This document shows, one piece after another, positions 26,468 to 34,417 of a DNA stretch of 64,000 bases. This DNA is from Tritonibacter scottomollicae (GTDB taxonomy: Bacteria; Pseudomonadota; Alphaproteobacteria; Rhodobacterales; Rhodobacteraceae). A program made the position numbers and the translations under genes. The first letter of the stretch is position 1. The number at the start of each line of letters is the position of its first letter. The stretch is from NCBI RefSeq assembly GCF_003003215.1, contig NZ_PVUF01000001.1, positions 372,001-436,000 of the forward strand. Reading direction: 5' to 3'. The notes beneath the pieces were generated by a model. It searched no databases and was not told where the DNA came from. It saw only the letters and a program-made list of their open reading frames with translations.

Positions 26468-26761
26468 ATGCCAGACCCGACGAATTTGACCGCAGCGGAT
26501 TTTAGCCCGCTTGAAGGGGACGCTGTAAAGGTTGAGGCCGACGGCATCGGGATTGAAGCGACGCTGTTGGAAATCACGACGGGGGGCAGCGCCTTGCGTG
26601 ACGGCGGCGGTTTTGCACTGCTGTTTCAGGGGCCTGCCGAACCTGGTCTGCCACAGGCCACCTATCAGGTGTCGCATGCTGCCATTGGGACGCAGCAGCT
26701 CTTTCTCGTGCCGGTCGCCAAAACCGAGGCCGGTTATCAATATGAGGCGATTTTTACCTGA
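26468..26761 (+). CDS. DUF6916-family protein
   Basis: A 97-residue single-domain protein matching the DUF6916 pattern: TAADFSPLEGDAVKV at the start, then FALLFQGP, LPQATYQVSHAAIG and QQLFLVPV, and YQYEAIFT at the end. Function is unknown. The family is commonly found beside tail-collar (microcystin-dependent-type) proteins, as here. The ATG at 26468 has AGAGG six bases upstream, while the ATG at 26462 overlaps that site. It converges with the GNAT gene and overlaps it by 8 bases. Confidence 0.75.
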   Translation: MPDPTNLTAADFSPLEGDAVKVEADGIGIEATLLEITTGGSALRDGGGFALLFQGPAEPGLPQATYQVSHAAIGTQQLFLVPVAKTEAGYQYEAIFT

Positions 26762-27287
26762 TCGCTTTGGCGTCCGTTGACCGGCGTAGCAGGTCATAGA
26801 CACCTTTGTCCTCGACGGTGACAAAGCCCAAGCGGTGGTAAAGCGCCATCGCTGGGTTCGCTTTTTCGACGTGGATGCCGACAGCTTTGTTTGCGGCTGA
26901 TGCTTCGTCCGTCAGGTCGCGCAGAATAGCGCCGCCGATACCAGCGCCGCGATGGGCGGGCAGTAGGGCGATGTCGATGATGCGGTGCTCGCTTTGCCAA
27001 CGTTCAAGATAAAGACGGCCTATTGCTTCGCCTGATCGCTGAATGATCAACCAAAGCGCGTCGGGGTAGTGGGCCTGATAATGCTCGTGCTGCGCGCGAA
27101 ATTGCATTGAAATGAAGGCGTGCTTTTGGTCTTCATTCCACGGGGTAAGCGCCAGTTCCTCTTCGCGGGTCGAACGGTAGACCTGCGCGAGAAACTGCAT
27201 ATCACGCGCGGTCATCTCTCGGAGTGAGATCCCCAAGGATGCCGCGTGTGTCAAAGCCGGTATCGGCGTTGCCGATTTAAGGGTCAT
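26754..27287 (-). CDS. GNAT-family N-acetyltransferase
   Basis: 177 residues. The acetyl-CoA-binding core IDIALLPAHRGAGIGGAILRDL (R-G-x-G-I-G) and the C-terminal AMALYHRLGFVTVEDKG motif are typical of Gcn5-related acetyltransferases. The substrate is unknown. It is the last gene of the leftward group after three tail-collar genes, a combination that recurs with these proteins and suggests it may modify one of them. The link is positional only. Confidence 0.85.
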   Translation of the reverse strand: MTLKSATPIPALTHAASLGISLREMTARDMQFLAQVYRSTREEELALTPWNEDQKHAFISMQFRAQHEHYQAHYPDALWLIIQRSGEAIGRLYLERWQSEHRIIDIALLPAHRGAGIGGAILRDLTDEASAANKAVGIHVEKANPAMALYHRLGFVTVEDKGVYDLLRRSTDAKAIR

Positions 27288-27342
27288 GGGTGCTCCCGAC
27301 TGTATCGCCTTTCCATCGGATGCTGCAGCATTCGGGCCATGA

Positions 27343-27873
27343 TTAGCTACGCGACGGATAGATGCCCTGAAGCGCGATGATGAAGTTCAGCGCAAGATAG
27401 GGCTGCATGTTGTCATGCGCCTGATTGCCGCCTGATGCTTGAAGTGTCTCATCTGCAAGCGGCACGAGATTGGAGGTGCCAGCGGAATAGAGGGCGTCGC
27501 CGCGTCCACCAGTTGCAGAAAGCGATGTCGCATTCGATGGCACAGCCTCGCCACCCGGAGACAGATTTGCGCGCACCGGGTGATTGTGCGACGGTATCTG
27601 ACTTTCGCTCAGCGTCACGGTCGAAGACCCTAATTCTTCACCCAGCCTTCGTGCGGTCAAACCGGGACCGCGCCCTTGCTCCATCGGCGCTCGGCCCTTC
27701 ATATTGGGAAGGGCGGTGGTGTTTCTTCCATCGCCGCCATAGACTGTACCGATCAGCGAAAACAACGCAGTGTTGTTTGCAATGGGCAAAAGTTGCCCGT
27801 CGCAGAACGCCCAGCCTCTGGGCGCGAAATCACCTGCAAAAATGCGGATTTCGGCAATAAAAGGTTCTGACAT
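27343..27873 (-). CDS. Phage tail collar domain protein (Mdp-like), copy 3
   Basis: 176 residues: MSEPFIAEIRIF, FAPRGWAFCDGQLLPI, LFSLIGTVYGGDGRNTTALPNMKGR, and a His/Ser-rich C-terminal part (SQIPSHNHPV ... NMQPYLALNFIIALQGIYPSR). This is the tail-collar fold shared with the microcystin-dependent protein family. There is no signal peptide and no capsid or tail genes around it, so it is not part of a recognisable prophage. AGGAG precedes the start. Third gene of the leftward set, 13 bases from copy 2. Function unknown. Confidence 0.85.
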   Translation of the reverse strand: MSEPFIAEIRIFAGDFAPRGWAFCDGQLLPIANNTALFSLIGTVYGGDGRNTTALPNMKGRAPMEQGRGPGLTARRLGEELGSSTVTLSESQIPSHNHPVRANLSPGGEAVPSNATSLSATGGRGDALYSAGTSNLVPLADETLQASGGNQAHDNMQPYLALNFIIALQGIYPSRS

Positions 27874-27885
27874 GCCTTATATCTC

Positions 27886-28404
27886 CTAACTACGGCTGGG
27901 GTAGACGCCGAACAGTGCAATAATGAAGCTGACACAGAGCGATGGCATCATGTTGTTGTGGCTACGCGAGCCGCCTGAATTCGTTGTCGCGTTATGGGCG
28001 AACGACGTGTCCGGCGATGCATTGCTATAGAATGTCGTGCCAACGCCCTGGGCGACGACCTTGCCTTGCGGCGACTGATCGGTGGCAAGTTCGGTGTTGG
28101 CCAAGAAGTCATGAGTGTGGCTTGGCAACTGATTTGTGGTCAGCGTGACATGCTCTGCGCCACTTTTGCTCCCCAAGCGGCGTTCGCTCAGACCGGGTCC
28201 GTGCCCCTTGTGAATAGGGATTCTGCCGCGCATATCGGGCAGACCGAATGTGGTGCGACCGTCTCCGCCGTAGATCGTTCCCAAGAGGGAAAAAAGCGCG
28301 TCGTTCTGTGAAACCGCAAGCAGTTGCCCGTCGCAAAAGGCCCAGCCGCGTGGGGCGAAATTCCCCGCAAACATGCGAATCTCACCTACATATGGTTCAG
28401 ACAT
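27886..28404 (-). CDS. Phage tail collar domain protein (Mdp-like), copy 2
   Basis: 172 residues, paralogous to the flanking genes: MSEPYVGEIRMFAGNFAPRGW, FSLLGTIYGGDGRTTFGLPDMRGRIPIHKG, LPSHTHDF, and a C terminus NNMMPSLCVSFIIALFGVYPSR. The N-terminal collar part is conserved between the copies, while the central loop (about 95-140) is divergent. That suggests a common scaffold with variable exposed tips. It is co-directional with copies 1 and 3, with gaps of 18 and 12 bases. Confidence 0.85.
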   Translation of the reverse strand: MSEPYVGEIRMFAGNFAPRGWAFCDGQLLAVSQNDALFSLLGTIYGGDGRTTFGLPDMRGRIPIHKGHGPGLSERRLGSKSGAEHVTLTTNQLPSHTHDFLANTELATDQSPQGKVVAQGVGTTFYSNASPDTSFAHNATTNSGGSRSHNNMMPSLCVSFIIALFGVYPSRS

Positions 28405-28422
28405 GGAATAATCTCCGGTATC

Positions 28423-28935
28423 TTAATTGCGCGAGGGGAATAGGCCGTGCATTGCTATGCAGAAGTTCAGCGTCTGATAGGGCTGCATGTTATTGTGGGC
28501 TTGTCCTCCGCCAGACGCGGCCACAGTTGCGGACGTCAGCGGCGTCATGTTGGCGGCCTCAGCGTCGCGATAGGCGGCGTCTGGTAGCACCTCCGCCGCC
28601 AGCACATGATCGGTCGGAGACCCGGACTGCGCCTGGCTCGCCGAACTCATCGCCGCGTGGGTATGGGTCGGAATTTCCGTCTTGGACAGCGCTACGCTCT
28701 CCTCGCCGGATCTGGCGCCCAGCCGGTAGTCGCTGTCTCTGTGAATCGGTGTGCGGCCCCTCAGATCAGGCAGAGCAAAGGTGGTGCTACCATCCCCGCC
28801 GTAGGTCGTGCCAAGCAGTGAGTAAAGCGACTGGTTCTGGTTGATCGGCAGGAGTTGCCCATCCAGAAACGCCCAGCCCCGTGGCGCAAAATCAAAGCCG
28901 AACATGCGAACTTCGGCAAGAAAGGGTTCGGACAC
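28423..28935 (-). CDS. Phage tail collar domain protein (Mdp-like), copy 1
   Basis: 170 residues and the first gene of the leftward operon: MSEPFLAEVRMFGFDFAPRGWAF, LYSLLGTTYGGDGSTTFALPDLRGRTPIHR, IPTHTHAAM, NNMQPYQTLNFCIAMHGLFPSRN. Upstream lies an unusually A/T-rich segment that is the likely promoter. Function is unknown. The family was named from a Sphingomonas-type microcystin-dependent protein, but no toxin-degradation genes occur here. Confidence 0.85.
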   Translation of the reverse strand: MSEPFLAEVRMFGFDFAPRGWAFLDGQLLPINQNQSLYSLLGTTYGGDGSTTFALPDLRGRTPIHRDSDYRLGARSGEESVALSKTEIPTHTHAAMSSASQAQSGSPTDHVLAAEVLPDAAYRDAEAANMTPLTSATVAASGGGQAHNNMQPYQTLNFCIAMHGLFPSRN

Positions 28936-29411
28936 GAAATTCTCCTTTAATAAACTGTCGGCGCGTTCAATTTATGGCGATAAAACACCGATATCTATTA
29001 TCAACCATGCGTTGCGTAAAAAATAAAGCAAGGAAAAAAGAAAATTTAGTTGGACTGAACAGTTTAGATTTCGGCTTTTGATGGGGCTTCACTTTTATCG
29101 ATGACACTATGCCAAGCGCCTAATCTGGGCGGTGCCGAATGCGTTTAAGGAGTTGATGAGGGCGATGCCGACGTTGAATTCTGCGGCCTGCCTGTCTGGG
29201 CTTAGCGAGCGATGCGCGCGACAAAGGGCCAAAGGCATCGCATTTTCGCCGCGCGCCTGTTTTGTGAGTGGTGGCCTGAGCCGCGCTTCCAGATCGCGTG
29301 ACCAAGGTAGCAGGTCGCGCTCATGGAACCCTTGCGGTGGGGCAACGCCTTCTTTTTAGATCGTGAAGGGGGCGCCGCCTTCTCCGTGCAAGGAGGGCGG
29401 ACGCGCCGCCT
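28936..29411. other. A/T-rich promoter region plus possible gene remnant
   Basis: Bases about 28955-29085 are far richer in A/T than the surroundings and include long A runs. They probably hold the promoter of the tail-collar operon. On the minus strand, 29107-29355 is a start-less open frame (DLLPWSRDLEARLRPPL ... ALINSLNAFGTAQIRRLA, stop). It may be the C-terminal scrap of a decayed gene. I do not recognise the family. Confidence 0.3.
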
Positions 29412-30185
29412 CTAAACTGAAAATGCAGCCTTGAATGCCGCAAGGGCGTCTTCCTCAACACCTGAGGCAAACGCCTCCATCGCGACGGGGCCGGTGTAGC
29501 CCATCGCGTTCAATGCGCGGGCTATGCCGGGGTAGTTGATTTCCCCGGTTCCGGGTTCAAAGCGGCCCGGTACGTCCGCAACTTGGATCTCGCCGACCCA
29601 GGGCAGGCACGCCTGGCAAAGCTCGATCAGGTTCCCTTCGCCGATCTGGGCATGATACAGGTCCAGATTAAGGCGCAGTTCCGGCCGGTTGACTGCAGAG
29701 ACCAGTGCAAGAGTGTCTTCCGCGCGGGCAAATGGGACGCCTGCATGGTCAGTCGGGAGGTTGAGGTTTTCGAGCGTGAAAACCACCTCCAGCTCTTCTG
29801 CAAGGTCACAGATGCGATTGAGCGTATCCAGTGCCTTCACCCATTTGAGCGGCGTTGCGGTCTCAGCTTGTTTGGGGCGTCCGCCGTCGCCAAGCCCGGT
29901 GCCGTGCAGGTTCAATCGCTGGACGCCGAGCCGTTTGCCAACAAGGGCGGCCTCTCTTGCCGACGCCAGTAGCGTGTCAGCGCCATCGTCGTCCGCCAAG
30001 CGCCCGTCCAGATAGCCGTTCATGATCGAGAACGTCGCGCGCGACTTTGCCAGAGCTGCGATGTCGTGATCGGCCCAGTTCCACAAGCCGACCTCGAACC
30101 CCATCTCGTCAAGGCGCGCGCAGCGCCAGTCTATCGGTCTGTCGCGCCAGAGCATTTCGGCGCAGGCGGCAAGGGTAAACGCCAT
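29412..30185 (-). CDS. TIM-barrel isomerase, hydroxypyruvate isomerase-like
   Basis: 257 residues of the sugar-phosphate isomerase/epimerase (AP endonuclease 2) fold. Metal and active-site segments are VFTLENLN (Glu), LNLDLYHAQIGEG (Asp/His), EIQVADVPGRFEPGTGEI, and a final VAMEAFASG (Glu). These match Hyi-type hydroxypyruvate isomerases. In this inositol locus it is more likely to act on an inosose or sugar intermediate (IolI/IolE-like) than on hydroxypyruvate. It is the last gene of the leftward operon, 3 bases after iolG. Confidence 0.8.
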   Translation of the reverse strand: MAFTLAACAEMLWRDRPIDWRCARLDEMGFEVGLWNWADHDIAALAKSRATFSIMNGYLDGRLADDDGADTLLASAREAALVGKRLGVQRLNLHGTGLGDGGRPKQAETATPLKWVKALDTLNRICDLAEELEVVFTLENLNLPTDHAGVPFARAEDTLALVSAVNRPELRLNLDLYHAQIGEGNLIELCQACLPWVGEIQVADVPGRFEPGTGEINYPGIARALNAMGYTGPVAMEAFASGVEEDALAAFKAAFSV

Positions 30186-30188
30186 GCC

Positions 30189-31190
30189 TCACGCCTCCGA
30201 CAGGAACGGGGCCACCTCAACTGGCCGTCCTTCCGCCAAGGAGCGATTGGCCGCCTCGGCCAGTGCCAGCGCGTTGACGCCGTCTTGGATTGTTGCGGGC
30301 ACAGCCTTTCCATCCACGACGGCATCTACAAAGGCGGACCATTCGATGGAGAAGGCGCGCATGTAGCGTTCGAGAAAGAAATACACAGGTTTTGCCGAGA
30401 TGACGCCCGCGCTGGTGGATTTCACGACGGTGTTTTCCAGTTCGTTGTCGGCGGCCAGTGCGCCGTCAGAGCCCAGAACCTCAACCCGCTGATCGTATCC
30501 GTAAGGAGCCCGGCGAGAGTTGCGGATCGTGGCGATCCGGCCGTCGGCGTAGGACAGCACGACGACAGCTGTGTCGATGTCCCCAGCTGCGCCGATTTCG
30601 GGGTCAACAAGGCAGGAGCCATGTGCTGTCACGGTCGTCGGCATGCCAAACAGAAACGAGCACATGTCGAAGTCATGAATCATCATGTCGCGATACAGCC
30701 CGCCGGATACCTTGATGTAGCTGACGGGCGGCGGGGCAGGGTCGTAGGATGTAACCGAGAGCAGCTCACTGTTGCCGATTTCTCCCGCATCGAGTGCTGC
30801 CTTGAGTGCTGAGAAATTCGGATCGAACCGACGGTTGAAGCCCATCATCATGGGTTTGTCATGATTGGCGACGGTTGCGGACACTTGCAGCGCGCGCTCC
30901 AGCGACAGGTCAATCGGTTTCTCGCAAAAGATCGCCTTGCCAGCCTTCGCGCCGGCTTCGATCAGGTCGGAGTGGGTGTTGGTCGAGGACGCGATCAGAA
31001 TGGCGTCAATGCTGGTGTCGGCGAGGATGTCGTCGGCGCTGCGGGCCTCAATGCCATGGTCCTGTGCCAGAGCCTCCGCGGCCTCTTGCATGACGTCGGT
31101 GACCGCGACCAGCTCAGAGCGCGGATCCATCTTGATCGAAGCTGCGTGGACCTTGCCGATGCGACCGGCCCCGAAAAGAGCGACTTTCAT
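30189..31190 (-). CDS. iolG: Inositol 2-dehydrogenase
   Basis: 333-residue Gfo/Idh/MocA oxidoreductase. NAD-binding GAGRIGKVHAASI, the EKPIDLS motif with catalytic Lys, GFNRRFDPNF, and the inositol-dehydrogenase-like catalytic helix GGLYRDMMIHDFDM (Asp/His). It oxidises myo-inositol to scyllo-inosose, the first step of the pathway completed by IolE, IolD, IolB and IolC encoded at 36-42 kb. AAAGGAA precedes the ATG. It is co-transcribed with the flanking dehydrogenase and isomerase. Confidence 0.92.
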   Translation of the reverse strand: MKVALFGAGRIGKVHAASIKMDPRSELVAVTDVMQEAAEALAQDHGIEARSADDILADTSIDAILIASSTNTHSDLIEAGAKAGKAIFCEKPIDLSLERALQVSATVANHDKPMMMGFNRRFDPNFSALKAALDAGEIGNSELLSVTSYDPAPPPVSYIKVSGGLYRDMMIHDFDMCSFLFGMPTTVTAHGSCLVDPEIGAAGDIDTAVVVLSYADGRIATIRNSRRAPYGYDQRVEVLGSDGALAADNELENTVVKSTSAGVISAKPVYFFLERYMRAFSIEWSAFVDAVVDGKAVPATIQDGVNALALAEAANRSLAEGRPVEVAPFLSEA

Positions 31191-31214
31191 ATGCGTATTC
31201 CTTTCGTGGAAAAA

Positions 31215-32330
31215 TCAGAGAGTGACGCGGCGGCCTTCGCGGGCCGATATGTCGATAGCGTGAATGATGCGCTCGAACTCCAGAGCGTCGGTGAAGCTGG
31301 GTAACGCGTTCGTGCCAGCGGTGATGGCGCGCAGGAATGTGGCCACCTCGATGGTCTTCAGGTCGCCAAATCCCAGCTGATGGCCGGGTGCTGGGCAGAA
31401 GCTATCATAGGGTGCATGCTCCGGGCCCGTCAGGATCGTACGAAAGCCCTGCTGCGATTTTGGGCCGTCATTGGTGTAGAGCTGTAGCTCGTTCAGCCGT
31501 TCCTGACTGAAGGTGAGCATGCCTTTGGTGCCATGCAGTTCCCAGTCAAGCTTGTTCTTGCGGCCCCAGGCGGAGCGAGACGTGCAAACTGTTCCCTGCG
31601 CGCCCGTCTTGTAGCGCAGAATGGCAGAGGCGGTATCTTCATTCTCAACTGTGCCACGGCCTGATCCATCGGGCAGGGGGCGGGTGTCATGGATGATCTG
31701 TGTGTCGGCAATCAGGCTCTCGATCTCGCCCATCAGAATATGGGACATGGAGACGAGATGGCACCCGAGATCCCCCAGCGCACCAAGGCCGGCGTCCGCG
31801 CGTTTTGCGCGCCAGGTCCAGGGAAGATCGGGGTCAGCCTGGTAATCCTCATCCACCCAGCCACGAAAATGAACCGGCTTGCCGATCACACCTTCACTGA
31901 TGAGGCGACGCGCATGGGTGATCGCCGGATTATGGATGTAATTGTAGCCCACCATGGTGCGCACACCTGCGGTGCGAGCGGCGGCCTCCATCTCCTCTGC
32001 GTCGTTGATCGTCAGGGCGAGGGGTTTTTCGCAATGCACGTGTTTACCCGCGGCGATGGCGGCCAGTGCCATTTCCTTGTGGAGCGCGTTGGGGGTCGTG
32101 ATGGAGACGATGTCCACGTCAGGCGCGGCGATCAGCGTGCGCCAATCGTCGGTGGCGACATCAAAGCCAAACTGTGTCGCATATCGCCTCGCATTTTCGA
32201 CAGGCGTGTCACAGAGCCTTGCAAGCCGCACCGGCGGCACATCCCCAAAGACAGCTTCTGCGGCGCGATAGGCCAAGGCATGAGCCTTGCCCATGAAGCC
32301 CGTTCCGATCAAACCAAGGCCTAGAGACAT
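31215..32330 (-). CDS. Second Gfo/Idh/MocA-family dehydrogenase
   Basis: 371 residues: LIGTGFMGKAHALAY (NAD fold), HCEKPLALT (catalytic Lys), MVGYNYIHNPAI, GALGDLGCHLVSM (Asp/His pair). It is longer than IolG and of a different subgroup, plausibly a scyllo- or D-chiro-inositol or inosose dehydrogenase (IolX/IolW-like role). The substrate is not proven by sequence. First gene of the leftward operon. Its ATG lies 15 bases from an IolR-type palindrome. Confidence 0.85.
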   Translation of the reverse strand: MSLGLGLIGTGFMGKAHALAYRAAEAVFGDVPPVRLARLCDTPVENARRYATQFGFDVATDDWRTLIAAPDVDIVSITTPNALHKEMALAAIAAGKHVHCEKPLALTINDAEEMEAAARTAGVRTMVGYNYIHNPAITHARRLISEGVIGKPVHFRGWVDEDYQADPDLPWTWRAKRADAGLGALGDLGCHLVSMSHILMGEIESLIADTQIIHDTRPLPDGSGRGTVENEDTASAILRYKTGAQGTVCTSRSAWGRKNKLDWELHGTKGMLTFSQERLNELQLYTNDGPKSQQGFRTILTGPEHAPYDSFCPAPGHQLGFGDLKTIEVATFLRAITAGTNALPSFTDALEFERIIHAIDISAREGRRVTL

Positions 32331-32345
32331 GTTTTCCTCCGTTAT

Positions 32346-32359
32346 GGAATTTTAATTCC
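32346..32359. promoter_or_regulatory. IolR-type operator GGAA-N6-TTCC in the divergent iol promoter
   Basis: GGAATTTTAATTCC, extended to TGGAATT-TT-AATTCCA, lies between the leftward dehydrogenase gene and the rightward RpiR-type regulator. It matches the GGAA-N6-TTCC site described for rhizobial IolR. Confidence 0.8.
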
Positions 32360-32410
32360 AATTTCGGTGATGCGGGATTAGAGTGTCTCTGTCAAGCGAG
32401 AGGGGTGTAA

Positions 32411-33241
32411 ATGATAGAACGCGAACCGCAACCAGAGACGCCGGAAAATGTGACGCAGACCATCGCACGTCTGGATCATGTCATGGACACATTGCCAAAG
32501 CGGCTACGGCAATGTGCGGTCTTTACCCGGCATCACCTGCATCTCATTGCTGTGTCGACGGTCTCTGACATGGCGTCGGCATCTGGTGTGGCGCCGTCTG
32601 CTTATATCCGCTTTTGCCAGGCGGTCGGCTTCTCCGGGTATTCCGAAATGCAGACCCTGTTTCGGGCGCAATACACCAGTTTCCGGCCGGACTATGAGCA
32701 ACGGCTTGCGCAGTTGTCACCTGATGTGTCTCAGGGCAGTGGTGAGCTGTTGGCCGAGTTCGCGGAGTCAGGGCATCAATCATTGATCGGTGTCGGTAAT
32801 TCGGTTGCAAATGAAGGGCTTGCGAGGGTCGCGTCCGGTATGGCGCAGGCGCGTATTGTTCATCTTGTCGGCCTGCGGCGGGCGTTCGCAGTGGTCAGTA
32901 ACATGTCCTATCTTCTCGGTAAGTTGGACGTCCCAGCCGTGCTTCACTCCAACATCGGCAATCTGCATGCCGGGCTTGTGGCGGGGAGTGGGGATGTGAT
33001 GTTTGCCATTACATTTGCGCCGTTCTCTGAGGAGACAATCACGCAGGCGCATGCTGCAGCGGAGCGGGGTGTGACGGTCTATGGGCTGACCGATGCCGAC
33101 GACTGTCCGCTCTTTGAATTCGCCGCTGAGGTGCTGGTCGTGAAGGAGCACGAAGTGGCAGGGTTCCGGGCGCTCAATGCATCCATCACGCTGACCACTG
33201 CGCTGTCGGTTTTGGTTGGCGCGCAGCGCGCGAAAACTTGA
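32411..33241 (+). CDS. iolR: RpiR-family transcriptional regulator, probable inositol repressor IolR
   Basis: 276 residues: an N-terminal RpiR helix-turn-helix (about 15-80, SDMASASGVAPSAYIRFCQAVGFSGY) and a C-terminal SIS sugar-binding domain (about 110-270; IVHLVGLRRAFAVVSN, FAITFAPFSEETI). Rhizobial IolR belongs to this family and responds to a phosphorylated pathway intermediate. GAGAGGGG precedes the ATG. It is divergent from the dehydrogenase operon, and the shared upstream palindrome implies autoregulation. Confidence 0.88.
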   Translation: MIEREPQPETPENVTQTIARLDHVMDTLPKRLRQCAVFTRHHLHLIAVSTVSDMASASGVAPSAYIRFCQAVGFSGYSEMQTLFRAQYTSFRPDYEQRLAQLSPDVSQGSGELLAEFAESGHQSLIGVGNSVANEGLARVASGMAQARIVHLVGLRRAFAVVSNMSYLLGKLDVPAVLHSNIGNLHAGLVAGSGDVMFAITFAPFSEETITQAHAAAERGVTVYGLTDADDCPLFEFAAEVLVVKEHEVAGFRALNASITLTTALSVLVGAQRAKT

Positions 33242-33258
33242 CACGGAGCCTCTAAAAC

Positions 33259-33272
33259 GGAATGAATGTTCC
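33259..33272. promoter_or_regulatory. Second IolR-type operator, upstream of the ABC/iolCDEB operon
   Basis: GGAATGAATGTTCC fits GGAA-N6-TTCC exactly. It lies 131 bases before the start of the binding-protein gene and 17 bases after the regulator stop. Confidence 0.75.
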
Positions 33273-33402
33273 ATAGGTGTGATTCGAGATTGAAGCGCAT
33301 CGACCGGTGGGAGGCCGGTCTGGAGGAGGCCCGTTTGCGTGAAGGCATCGGATATCGGGCTAAGAGCCGGCTTGACCGGTCAACTGTCTAAGGGAGGATA
33401 AA

Positions 33403-34329
33403 TTGAAAACACTTATCAAAACTGCCGTTGCTGCTGCCAGCTTCGCACTGGCTGCCCCAGTTATGGCGCAGGACATCATCGTGGTCGCGCATGGTCAGGC
33501 CAACGATCCATTCTGGTCGGTCGTCAAAAATGGTGTCGAAAAAGCTGCTGCCGATACGGGTGCCAGCGTGGATTTCCGTTCGCCGGAGACGTTTGACATG
33601 GTGCAGATGAGCCAGCTCATCGATGCTGCTGTGAATCAGGAACCTGACGGCCTGGTGGTTTCGATCCCGGACGCGGATGCGTTGTCGCCGTCGATCCGCC
33701 GTGCGGTCGAGGCTGGTATCCCGGTCATTTCCATGAACTCTGGTTCGGATGTGTCCAAGGATCTCGGTGCGCTGCTCCACGTGGGGCAGGACGAATACAC
33801 GGCGGGCAAGGCCGCCGGCGAGAAACTGGCTTCGATGGGCGGTACCGTTGGCATCTGTGTGAACCAGGAAGTGGGCAACGTCGCGCTCGATCAGCGTTGC
33901 CAGGGTTTCTCTGACGGGTTCGGTGGTTCTGTCGAGGTGATCCCGACCCAGAACGACCCGGCCGAAGTCGAAGCGAAGGTGAAGGCGGCGCTGGAATCCA
34001 ACCCCGACATCGACACCGTGATGGGCCTGGGTGCATCGCTGGTGGGTGAGCCTGCCGTCCGTGCCGTGGCTGCCGTGGGCCGCACCGGCGAGGTGAACGT
34101 GGCGACCTTCGACCTGTCGGCCAGCTTCCTGGAAAGCGTGGCCAAGGGCGACGCGGCCTTTGCTATCGACCAGCAGCAGTTCCTGCAGGGCTACCTGCCG
34201 GTGTCCTTCCTCGCGCTCAACGCAAAGTTCGGCCTGATCCCGGGTGGCAACGTGCCGTCTGGCCCGAACCTCATCACGCAGGACAAGGCGTCCCAAGTGG
34301 TTGAGCTGAGCGCCCAGGGCATCCGCTAA
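33403..34329 (+). CDS. Inositol/sugar ABC transporter periplasmic binding protein
   Basis: 308 residues of the ribose/inositol binding-protein family (Peripla_BP_4). Signal peptide ends VMAQD. Core motifs: VVAHGQANDPFWSVVKNG, DGLVVSIPDADAL, VISMNSGSD, LHVGQDEYTAG, AIDQQQFLQGYLP. The context with iolC-iolD-iolE-iolB and an IolR site makes myo-inositol the most likely ligand. The start is TTG, chosen because GGGAGG lies correctly upstream and the signal peptide begins there. A strong hairpin separates it from the permease gene. Confidence 0.88.
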   Translation: MKTLIKTAVAAASFALAAPVMAQDIIVVAHGQANDPFWSVVKNGVEKAAADTGASVDFRSPETFDMVQMSQLIDAAVNQEPDGLVVSIPDADALSPSIRRAVEAGIPVISMNSGSDVSKDLGALLHVGQDEYTAGKAAGEKLASMGGTVGICVNQEVGNVALDQRCQGFSDGFGGSVEVIPTQNDPAEVEAKVKAALESNPDIDTVMGLGASLVGEPAVRAVAAVGRTGEVNVATFDLSASFLESVAKGDAAFAIDQQQFLQGYLPVSFLALNAKFGLIPGGNVPSGPNLITQDKASQVVELSAQGIR

Positions 34330-34358
34330 CCCACTAAGGCACAACGCTGAATCGCTGA

Positions 34359-34393
34359 AGGGGCCGTGGCGCAAATGCCGCGCCACGGCCCCT
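34359..34393 (+). terminator. Hairpin between binding-protein and permease genes
   Basis: A 14-bp perfect stem (AGGGGCCGTGGCGC and complement) with a 7-base loop and only a weak T tract. It probably stabilises the binding-protein mRNA or attenuates read-through, giving more binding protein than permease. Confidence 0.7.
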
Positions 34394-34417
34394 CTTTGTC
34401 TCAAGGAGGAGCACGCC

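Noticed and set aside
26200-29411. Prophage, suggested by three tail-collar genes
   Set aside because: No capsid, portal, terminase, integrase or lysis genes are present. The tail-collar family occurs widely as stand-alone bacterial genes.
31198-31211. TTCC-N6-GGAA inverted repeat between iolG and the second dehydrogenase gene
   Set aside because: The half-sites are in the opposite order to the IolR operator, and the GGAA arm coincides with the iolG ribosome binding site on the minus strand. Most likely chance.
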